Positions 40,989-46,899 of a stretch of 46,899 nucleotides of DNA are shown here, piece by piece. Every line of letters starts with the position of its first letter. Within the stretch, counting starts at the first letter, position 1. The stretch covers positions 1 through 46,899 of the forward strand of contig JBBRVP010000025.1 in the NCBI GenBank assembly GCA_038246785.1, written 5' to 3'. The translations under genes were made by a program, and so were the position numbers. The notes beneath the pieces are model-generated. The model worked only from the letters and a program-made list of their open reading frames with translations, had not been told where the DNA came from and searched no databases. The stretch is from JBBRVP01 sp038246785 (GTDB lineage Bacteria > Actinomycetota > Actinomycetes > Jiangellales > Jiangellaceae).

Positions 40989-41056
40989 GTGCGGGGCGGG
41001 TGCGTGGCGGCTTCGGGTACGGGGCGGCGTCGGGCGTTGGCGGCTACCGTGAGGGC

Positions 41057-41533
41057 ATGGACCCGCGCCGCCGGCTCGCTGTGATCGCCCTCCCCGCCGT
41101 CCTGGCCGGGCTCCTCGCCGGTTGCAGCTCCAACGACGGGGTAGGTTCCTCGCTCAGCAGCGCATCGGCCGCCGCGCGCGGCGCCGCCAGCCAGGCATCC
41201 AAGGCGGCCGAGGACCTCGCGAGCCAGGCGTCCTCGGCGATCGAGGACGCCAAGAAATCGGCCGCGAGTCTTTCCCCCTCCGCTCAGGGGCAGCTCGACA
41301 GCGCACTCGACAGCGCTCGGACGGCAGCCGACGACGCACGGAGCGCGTTGACGGACAAGACCGACGCCGGCAAGCAGAAGCTGCAAGATGCCAAGGACGA
41401 GCTGGCCAAGGCTGACGACCAGCTCAAGGCGGCCGCCGAGGACGCAGGTGCGCCGATCTCCACCGTCATCGACGCGCTACGCAATCAGATCACCCAGCTG
41501 CGCGACCGCGTCGAGCAGGCGCTGTCCGGCTGA
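41057..41533 (+). CDS. Predicted lipoprotein, helical and Ala/Ser-rich
   Basis: A 158-residue exported protein. A short basic start MDPRRRLAVIALPAVLAG leads to the lipobox LLAGC, so cysteine about residue 23 would be lipidated. The remainder is low complexity and amphipathic helical: SASAAARGAASQASKAAEDL, AGKQKLQDAKDELAKADDQL, ALRNQITQLRDRVEQALSG. Such sequences may form coiled coils or apolipoprotein-like helices at the membrane. ATG 41057 follows GTGAGGG. It precedes the ole genes by 106 bases on the same strand; whether it belongs to that pathway is unknown. Confidence 0.75.
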   Translation: MDPRRRLAVIALPAVLAGLLAGCSSNDGVGSSLSSASAAARGAASQASKAAEDLASQASSAIEDAKKSAASLSPSAQGQLDSALDSARTAADDARSALTDKTDAGKQKLQDAKDELAKADDQLKAAAEDAGAPISTVIDALRNQITQLRDRVEQALSG

Positions 41534-41639
41534 GCCGCGTACGGACGGCTTGTCCACCCCTTAGGTGCCGAGCACCGGCGGCCGGTGCGACCATGAGGAC
41601 AGACGCGGGATCGGTGTGCGCCCCGCAGGAAAGGGAGCC

Positions 41640-42665
41640 ATGACCGGTAACGCCGTCTTCCGCTCGTCCAACACCGCCGTCACGGCCGTCCGATCCGTGG
41701 ACGCTCCGCGGGTGGTCACCTCCGCGGAGTTCGACGAGCGCCTCGCGTCCACGTACGCCCGGGTCGGGCTTCGGCCCGGACTGCTCGAGCGACTCGTCGG
41801 CATCCGGGAACGCCGCTGGTGGGGACCTCAGATGTCCTTCGTCGACGGCGCGGCGACCGCCGGCGCCAAGGCGCTGGCCGACGCCGGCATCGACGCCGCC
41901 GACATCGGGCTGCTGGTCAACACCTCGGTCAGCCGGGCTCACCTCGAGCCGTCAACCGCGGTCGAGGTGCACGACGCGCTGCGGCTTGCCCCGCACTGCC
42001 TCAACTTCGACGTGGCCAACGCCTGCCTCGGCTTCGTGAGCGGGATGCAGATCGCCGCCGCGATGATCGACACCGGCCAGATCGAGGCCGCGCTCATCGT
42101 CAACGGCGAGGACGCCCGCGCCGTGCAGGAGACGACGCTGCGGCGGCTGTCCGGTCCGGACGTCACCGCGGCCGACGTGATGGGCGAGTTCGCGACGCTG
42201 ACCCTCGGGTCGGGGGCAGCAGCGATGGTGCTGGCCCGCGCCGACCAGCACGCCGGCGGTCACCGCGTCGTCGGCGGGGTGTCGCGGGCGGGCACCGAGC
42301 ACCACCGGCTCTGCGTCGGCGACATCGAGATGATGCGTACGGACCACACCGGCCTCCTCAAGGCCGGTCTCGCCCTGTCGGCCGCGCTGTGGGAGGACGC
42401 CAGGGCCGACTTCGACTGGTCGCACGGGATCGCGCGCTACGTCATCCACCAGATCTCGCAGGTCCACACCGAGGCGCTGTGCCGCACGCTCTCCATCGAC
42501 CCGGCGCTGGTGCCGCGCACCTTCCCCACCCGGGGCAACGTCGGGCCGGCGTCAGTGCCGATCACCCTGGCCAGTGAGTCGGCGGACCTCACCGCGGGCG
42601 ACCGGGTGCTGCTCATGGGGATCGGATCGGGCCTGAACGCCACGGTGATGGAGATCCAGTGGTGA
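41640..42665 (+). CDS. oleA: Thiolase-fold acyl-CoA condensing enzyme OleA
   Basis: First enzyme of long-chain olefin synthesis: it joins two fatty acyl-CoAs head to head to give a 2-alkyl-3-ketoalkanoate. The 341-residue protein has the thiolase fold of 3-oxoacyl-ACP synthase III, with catalytic Cys at residue 129 (CLNFDVANACLGFVSGMQIA), His 270 (YVIHQISQVH) and Asn 300 (RTFPTRGNVGPASVP), and GIRERRWWGPQMSFVDGAAT early on. The choice of OleA rather than FabH rests on the downstream oleBC and oleD. The start ATG 41640 follows AGGAAAGGGAG. Its stop lies in a 17-bp tandem duplication. Confidence 0.88.
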   Translation: MTGNAVFRSSNTAVTAVRSVDAPRVVTSAEFDERLASTYARVGLRPGLLERLVGIRERRWWGPQMSFVDGAATAGAKALADAGIDAADIGLLVNTSVSRAHLEPSTAVEVHDALRLAPHCLNFDVANACLGFVSGMQIAAAMIDTGQIEAALIVNGEDARAVQETTLRRLSGPDVTAADVMGEFATLTLGSGAAAMVLARADQHAGGHRVVGGVSRAGTEHHRLCVGDIEMMRTDHTGLLKAGLALSAALWEDARADFDWSHGIARYVIHQISQVHTEALCRTLSIDPALVPRTFPTRGNVGPASVPITLASESADLTAGDRVLLMGIGSGLNATVMEIQW

Positions 42666-42678
42666 TGGAGATCCAGTG
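42645..42678. repeat. 17-bp tandem duplication at the end of oleA
   Basis: GTGATGGAGATCCAGTG occurs at 42645-42661 and again at 42662-42678. The first copy encodes the last oleA residues MEIQW. The second places a five-codon reading (ATG 42664, MEIQW, TGA) just after the oleA stop, overlapping it as TGATG. Confidence 0.93.
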
Positions 42679-42695
42679 GTGACCTGGCCCCGAAC

Positions 42696-45260
42696 GTGAC
42701 GGCAGCACCCGCCGAGCTCCCGCCCGACCTGCCCGGACTCGACCCGGCGTGGTCGCGCCTGGTCAGCGCCGTCGACGCCGACGGGACGAAGCGGTGCTGG
42801 CACGTGCTCGACCGTGGCCCCGCCGAGCCCCGCCTGACGCTGCTGTGCGTGCACGGCAACCCGACCTGGTCCTACCTGTGGCGCCGGCTGATCGCCAAGG
42901 CGCCTGACGACGTCCGCGTCGTCGCGCCGGATCAGCTCGGCATGGGCTGGTCCGAGCGACCGGCAGCGGCCCGAACGCTGGCCCAGCGCGTCGAGGACCT
43001 GTCCGGCCTCACCGACGCGCTGGAAATCACCGGCCCCGTGGTGACCGTCGGCCACGACTGGGGCGGCGCGATCTCCCTCGGCTGGGCGCAGCGGCACCGG
43101 TCCCAGCTGCGTGGCGTGGTGCTGACCAACACCGCCGTGCACCTGCCCGCAGGGTCGGCCGCCCCGCCGCTCATCCGGCTGGCCAGGCTGCCCGGCGTAC
43201 GCCAGGTGGTCTGCGTGCGCACGCCGATCTTCGTGCGGGCCGCCACCGCCTTGAGCCGGCCCGCGCTGCCGGCCGAAACCCGCGATGCGTACGCCTCCCC
43301 GTACTCCTCGGCGGCCCGGCGCCGGGCGGTCGGTGACTTCGTCGGCGACATCCCGCTCTCTCCCGGCCACCACACCCGCAGCGCCGTCGACGACGTCGCC
43401 GAAGGCACCCGCCGCCTGGACGTTCCTGCCCTGCTGCTGTGGGGCCCGCGCGATCCGGTCTTCGGCGAACGCTTCCTGCGCGACCTGCAGGACCGGCTGC
43501 CGCACGCGCAGCTGCACCGGTACGCGGGGGCCTCGCACCTGCTGCCGGAGGACGCGCCCGGCTACGCCGACGCCGTCGTGCGGTGGCTCGCCGGGCTGGA
43601 CGCGCCGGCTGGGCCGGCAGCCGCAGCCGTCCACGCCGTCCACGCCGCACCGCGGCCCGCGCTGTGGGCCCGGCTGGACGAGCGTGCGGACGACGAGGCT
43701 GCGGCCGTCGTGGAGGTCGGTCGACGCCGCGTGAGCTGGCGGATGCTCGCCGCCCGCGTCGAGGAGATCGCACGTGGGCTGGCCGCCGCAGGCGTACGAC
43801 CCGGACAGCGGGTGGCGCTGCTGGTGCCGCCGTCGGCCGACCTGACGGCCGCCGTGTACGCGGTGTGGCGGGCCGGCGCCGTCGTCGTCGTGGCCGACCA
43901 GGGCTTGGGGCTGCGCGGCATGGGCCGCGCGTTGCGGGGCGCCCGGCTGGATGCCGTGATCGGTACCGCGCAGGGGCTCGCCGCGGCGCGGGCCATGCGG
44001 TTGCCGGGACTCCGGTTTGCGGCGGGAGCGCCCGCTCCTGCTCTCGCGCGGGCACTGGGCGCCGAGGCGCACCTGGCGGACCTGGCGCGACGTGGCCGCG
44101 CCGCCGCCGGCCACCTGCCCACTCCGTCGCCGGACGACGAGTGCGCCGTCGTGTTCACCTCGGGCGCCACCGGCCCGGCCAAGGGCGTCCGCTACCGGCA
44201 CCGGCAGGTGCAGGCCCAGCTGGACCTGCTGCGCTCGACGTACGAACTGCGTGACGACGACCGCATCGTGGCAGCCTTCGCCCCCTTCGCGATCTACGGG
44301 CCGGCGCTGGGCATCGGCTCGGCCGTGCCTGACATGGACGTCACCGCGCCCGGCACGCTGACCGCGACGGCTCTCGCCGACGCCGTCGCCGCCGTCGACG
44401 CAACCGTCGTCTTCGCCTCACCGGCCGCGCTGCGCAGCCTCCTCGCCACGGCGCACGCGCTGTCCACCGTGCAGCGCACCGCACTCGGACGGGTGCGGCT
44501 GCTCATGTCGGCCGGCGCGCCCGTGCCGGTGCCCCTGCTGCGGTCGCTGCGAGAGGTGATGCCGGCCGCGGAGGCGCACACGCCGTACGGCATGACGGAG
44601 GTCCTGCCGGTCACCGACATCTCACTGGAGCAGGTCGAAGCGGCCGGCGACGGCGAGGGGGTCTGCGTCGGGTGGCCGCTGCCCGAAGTCGAGGTCGCCG
44701 TGAGCCCGTTGTCCCCGGCAGGGGCGGCCGACGGCCCGCTCACCACCGACCCGCACCGCACCGGCGAGGTGTGCGTGCAAGCCGAGCACGTCATGGACGG
44801 CTACGACGCGTTGTGGGTGACGCAGCAGGCGAGCGCCCGCGACCCGGGCTGGCACCGCACAGGTGACGTCGGGCACCTCGACGAGGCGGGGCGGCTGTGG
44901 ATCGAGGGCCGGCTCCAGCACGTGCTCGTCACGGCCGGCGCGGTGCTCACCCCGGTCGGGACCGAGCGGCGGGTCGAGGTGCTGCCGCAGGTGCAGGCCG
45001 CCGCGGTCGTCGGGGTCGGCCCCGCCGGCACCGCGCAGGTCGTCGTCGTGGTCGTACCGGCGGGGGACCCCGTCCGGCGGTGGTCCTCGCCGGTGGCTCC
45101 CCCGGACCTTGCGGTGGCCGTCCGGGCAGCGGCCGGGGTCGACGTCGCCGCCGTGCTGCGGCGGCGGGCGCTGCCGGTCGACGTACGGCACGCATCCAAG
45201 GTCGACCGTACGGCGCTGGCCGGCTGGGCCGCGGGCGTGCTCGCTGGCAGCGGCGGGTGA
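42696..45260 (+). CDS. oleBC: Fused olefin enzymes OleB (beta-lactone decarboxylase) and OleC (beta-lactone synthetase)
   Basis: An 854-residue fusion. Residues 1 to about 300 form the alpha/beta-hydrolase OleB: LLCVHGNPTWSYLWRRLI, VGHDWGGAISLGWAQRH with nucleophile Asp at about 121, and a late HLLPEDAPGYADAVVRWL (catalytic His). Residues about 320-854 form OleC, an AMP-binding ligase relative: VVFTSGATGPAKGVRYRHRQ (about 486-505), EAHTPYGMTEVLPVTDI, and WHRTGDVGHLDEAGRLWIEG, HASKVDRTALAGW (C-terminal lysine). By family knowledge OleC makes a beta-lactone from the hydroxy acid and OleB removes CO2 to give a cis-alkene. Such fusions are known in actinobacteria. GTG 42696 starts it. Confidence 0.92.
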   Translation: MTAAPAELPPDLPGLDPAWSRLVSAVDADGTKRCWHVLDRGPAEPRLTLLCVHGNPTWSYLWRRLIAKAPDDVRVVAPDQLGMGWSERPAAARTLAQRVEDLSGLTDALEITGPVVTVGHDWGGAISLGWAQRHRSQLRGVVLTNTAVHLPAGSAAPPLIRLARLPGVRQVVCVRTPIFVRAATALSRPALPAETRDAYASPYSSAARRRAVGDFVGDIPLSPGHHTRSAVDDVAEGTRRLDVPALLLWGPRDPVFGERFLRDLQDRLPHAQLHRYAGASHLLPEDAPGYADAVVRWLAGLDAPAGPAAAAVHAVHAAPRPALWARLDERADDEAAAVVEVGRRRVSWRMLAARVEEIARGLAAAGVRPGQRVALLVPPSADLTAAVYAVWRAGAVVVVADQGLGLRGMGRALRGARLDAVIGTAQGLAAARAMRLPGLRFAAGAPAPALARALGAEAHLADLARRGRAAAGHLPTPSPDDECAVVFTSGATGPAKGVRYRHRQVQAQLDLLRSTYELRDDDRIVAAFAPFAIYGPALGIGSAVPDMDVTAPGTLTATALADAVAAVDATVVFASPAALRSLLATAHALSTVQRTALGRVRLLMSAGAPVPVPLLRSLREVMPAAEAHTPYGMTEVLPVTDISLEQVEAAGDGEGVCVGWPLPEVEVAVSPLSPAGAADGPLTTDPHRTGEVCVQAEHVMDGYDALWVTQQASARDPGWHRTGDVGHLDEAGRLWIEGRLQHVLVTAGAVLTPVGTERRVEVLPQVQAAAVVGVGPAGTAQVVVVVVPAGDPVRRWSSPVAPPDLAVAVRAAAGVDVAAVLRRRALPVDVRHASKVDRTALAGWAAGVLAGSGG

Positions 45261-45270
45261 GGCAGCTGCG

Positions 45271-46236
45271 GTGAGGGTGCTGGTCACCGGCGCCAGCGGA
45301 CTGCTCGGCCGCGGCACCGCGCTCTCCCTGCTGGCCCGCGGAGACGACGTGACCGTCCTGCAGCGCCGTACCGCAGCCCTGCCCTGCCGGGAGGTGCTCG
45401 GTGACGTGGCCGACCCCGTGGCGGTGCGGACGGCCGCTGCCGGCCAGGACGCGGTGGTGCACCTGGCCGCGAAAGTCGACGTGGTCGGGCGGTGGGCGGA
45501 ATACGCGCGCGCCAACGTCGTCGGCACCCGCGTGATCGTCGCGGCCTGCCGGGCGGCGGGGGTCCGCCGTCTGGTGCACGTCTCCTCGCCCTCGGTCGCG
45601 CACGCCGGGCAGCCGTTGGTCGGGGTGGGGGCCGAGCCGGCGGACCCCGGCGGGGCTCGTGGGCATTACTCGCGATCCAAGGCGCTGGCCGAGCTCATCG
45701 CGCTCGCCGCCGACGGATCCGAGCTCGAGGTGCTCGCCGTCCGTCCCCACCTGGTCTGGGGCCCGGGCGACACCCAGCTCGTCGAGCGAATCGTGACCCG
45801 GGCCCGCACCGGGCGGCTGCTGCTGCCCGGCTCCGGCGCGGCGCTGATCGACACGACGTACGTCGACAACGCCGTCGATGCCCTGCTCGCAGCGCTCGAC
45901 GCGGCCGGCGTCCACGGCGAGGCGCTCGTCGTGTCCAACGGCGAGCCTCGTCCGGTCGCCGAGGTGATCGCGCGGCTGTGTGCGGCGGCAGGTGTGCGCG
46001 GCCCGCGGGGCCGGGTGCCGGTCAGCGCCGCCTGGCTGGTCGGCGCGCTGGTCGAGGGCGCCTGGGCGGGGCTTCGGCGGCGCGACACCCCGCCGCTCAC
46101 CCGTTTCCTCGTCGAGCAGCTGAGTACGGCCCACTGGTTCGACCAGCGGCGCACGCGGGAGGTGCTGCGCTGGACGCCGCGGGTCGGCCTGGACGAGGGG
46201 TTCGCCCGGTTGGCGGCGGCGTACGCCGCGGGGTGA
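45271..46236 (+). CDS. oleD: 2-alkyl-3-oxoalkanoate reductase OleD
   Basis: A 321-residue extended SDR. It reduces the ketone of the OleA product with NADPH to the 3-hydroxy acid used by OleC. The cofactor loop is VLVTGASGLLGRGTALSLL, then VVHLAAKVDVVGRWAEYARA with NVVGTRVIVAACRAAG, VHVSSPSVAHAG (catalytic Ser) and GHYSRSKALAELIA (YxxxK), followed by VRPHLVWGPGDTQLVERIVT. The pattern is that of the 3-beta-hydroxysteroid dehydrogenase branch, where OleD belongs. GTG 45271 lies ten bases after the oleBC stop, so the two are co-translated. Confidence 0.9.
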   Translation: MRVLVTGASGLLGRGTALSLLARGDDVTVLQRRTAALPCREVLGDVADPVAVRTAAAGQDAVVHLAAKVDVVGRWAEYARANVVGTRVIVAACRAAGVRRLVHVSSPSVAHAGQPLVGVGAEPADPGGARGHYSRSKALAELIALAADGSELEVLAVRPHLVWGPGDTQLVERIVTRARTGRLLLPGSGAALIDTTYVDNAVDALLAALDAAGVHGEALVVSNGEPRPVAEVIARLCAAAGVRGPRGRVPVSAAWLVGALVEGAWAGLRRRDTPPLTRFLVEQLSTAHWFDQRRTREVLRWTPRVGLDEGFARLAAAYAAG

Positions 46237-46366
46237 CACACGGACTGCCCGGCACCTGCGCGTCCAAGCTGGCCGCCGGCGCGCCGCGGCGGGCCAGGCG
46301 CGACAGCCGCTGACGCGTTCCGCGGAGACGTTCCGGCGGGAACGCACCGCCAAAGCCGCCCCTCAG

Positions 46367-46408
46367 TCAGTCAGCTCGAGGAGGCGCGGCGGGGACGATC
46401 ATCGTCAC
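46367..46408 (-). CDS. Candidate micro-ORF of 13 codons with a strong ribosome site
   Basis: GTG 46408 follows AAAGGAGGT by seven bases, an unusually strong ribosome site for this window. The frame reads MTMIVPAAPRAD and stops at TGA 46367-46369. It could be a leader peptide or noise; no homologue is recognised and no gene lies downstream within 100 bases. Confidence 0.3.
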   Translation of the reverse strand: MTMIVPAAPPRAD

Positions 46409-46481
46409 GGGCCGCACCTCCTTTCGCTCGACTTGATGTAGACAGATCAGGCCGCTGTCCAGATGGGACGTGTTCCGGCAC

Positions 46482-46500
46482 GCTGACCGCCCCGGTCAGC
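46482..46500. terminator. Hairpin, possible terminator
   Basis: GCTGACC (46482-46488), loop GCCCC, GGTCAGC (46494-46500). The seven-base perfect stem lies 245 bases after oleD. It has no T tract, so it is tentative. Confidence 0.3.
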
Positions 46501-46680
46501 GATCCATCAGCGGCACACGGGGCAACACCCACTCTGCGGCGCCACACCACCCCGCCCGGTTCAACTTCGAGGTCCGAACGACTCGCCGCTGTAGGTCGAT
46601 GTCCCTCGCGGGAGTCGGCCACGTGCCGGGTGGTAGCCGTCTTCTCGTCCCTGCTTGTGCAGTCGGAGGAATGCGCCAAC

Positions 46681-46755
46681 ATGTGCAAAAAGCCGCCTGA
46701 GGGATTTCATCGCTCAACAGGTCAACCGAAGATAGAGGTTTTCTCACGGGAGTGA
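46681..46755 (+). CDS. Candidate micro-ORF of 24 codons
   Basis: ATG 46681 follows GGAGGA (46665-46670) by ten bases. The frame reads MCKKPPEGFHRSTGQPKIEV then FSRE and stops at TGA 46753-46755. It is basic and has lower GC than its surroundings. No family recognised; it lies between the ole cluster and an IS-like element. Confidence 0.25.
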   Translation: MCKKPPEGFHRSTGQPKIEVFSRE

Positions 46756-46795
46756 CGTGTGTGACTCGTGAGGTCGCGGCGTGTCGGAGGCCGGG

Positions 46796-46859
46796 CGTGG
46801 GGTCCTGACCCGAAAGGGTCGGTTTCGACCAAGAACCCGGCCACGGGCAGGACCCCACG
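46796..46859. mobile_element. Left end of an insertion element: perfect 12-bp inverted repeat
   Basis: CGTGGGGTCCTG (46796-46807) and CAGGACCCCACG (46848-46859) are exact reverse complements with 40 bases between. The right arm runs into the GTG of the transposase gene (first base 46859), so a hairpin would cover that start codon. Confidence 0.55.
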
Positions 46860-46899
46860 TGATCACCTATCGTGCCACCCTCGACGTTCCCGCCGACAC
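46859..46899 (+). CDS. IS5-group (DDE) transposase, N-terminal fragment cut by the window edge
   Basis: The last 41 bases encode MITYRATLDVPAD from GTG 46859. This resembles the conserved start of actinobacterial transposases in the IS5/DDE_Tnp_4 group (M-x-TYxATLDVP). The rest lies outside the window. The 12-bp inverted repeat just before it supports an element. Confidence 0.5.
   Translation, partial: MITYRATLDVPAD

Larger units (their letters stand above)
46237..46858. other. Stretch of 622 bases without a confident gene
   Basis: No reading frame here resembles a known protein. It contains two candidate micro-ORFs (46367-46408 and 46681-46755), a 7-bp hairpin GCTGACC/GGTCAGC (46482-46500) and the likely left end of the transposase-bearing element (from about 46796). 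Composition is slightly less GC-rich from about 46680 to 46760. Confidence 0.6.

Noticed and set aside
46371..46858. Minus-strand frames of 105 and 120 codons after the ole cluster
   Set aside because: They have no domain, mixed low-complexity content, overlap each other and extend into the inverted repeat of the insertion element.
1..46899. tRNA and rRNA genes, riboswitches, origins of replication
   Set aside because: I looked for TPsiC-type GTTCGA arms with matching acceptor stems, conserved rRNA stretches and DnaA-box clusters and saw none. A covariance-model scan would settle this.

Overview
The window is chromosomal DNA from a high-GC actinomycete. Base composition is GC-rich throughout, GTG starts are frequent, and short CGTACG-type words recur. 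The gene families fit that group: a mycothiol/DinB-type protein, a PPOX (F420-type) protein, DUF3151, DUF2252, AlkZ-like winged-helix and AbiEi/DUF559 proteins, and a fused OleBC. I cannot place it to genus.

Layout. 1-5.1 kb is a worn region: a transposase tail, an ABC-2 exporter pair, a second transposase tail, a disulfide oxidoreductase, a GNAT protein, a truncated aldo/keto reductase and a membrane protein. 5.2-13.1 kb carries purine genes on the minus strand (purD with an aminotransferase and an S51 peptidase-like protein; then purB, purC and a 2H phosphoesterase). They are interrupted by a plus-strand TetR/DinB pair with a clear operator. 13.2-24.4 kb is a mixed set (DUF2252, GH15, M50-type, VOC, aldo/keto reductase, DinB, PPOX, HAD, class III aminotransferase, a second S51 protein), several of them broken by frameshifts or a nonsense codon. 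24.5-38.2 kb holds purA, an amine-oxidase-like flavoprotein, a LuxR-type regulator, DUF3151, an AbiEi/DUF559 protein, YceI, a SPOUT methyltransferase, DedA, LemA, pyrE, an SDR, an aminotransferase and an AlkZ-like protein. 38.2-40.8 kb is clpB with an HspR-type (HAIR) operator. 41-46.2 kb is a lipoprotein followed by a complete long-chain olefin cluster (oleA, oleBC, oleD). The window closes with the start of another transposase preceded by a perfect inverted repeat.

The most unusual feature is a set of short palindromic elements between genes. Family A (about 63-69 bp, three copies) and family C (76-77 bp, four copies in two orientations) are certainly repeated; family B has one copy here. 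Family C lies in divergent, convergent and co-directional gaps, so its members are not simply terminators. Two copies bracket the AbiEi/DUF559 gene and a third ends a decayed acetyltransferase gene. They look like small mobile or regulatory elements, and I know of no name for them.

Five genes (TetR remnant, GH15, PPOX, HAD, GNAT at 31.6 kb) carry frameshifts. Real gene decay and assembly error cannot be separated from the sequence alone.
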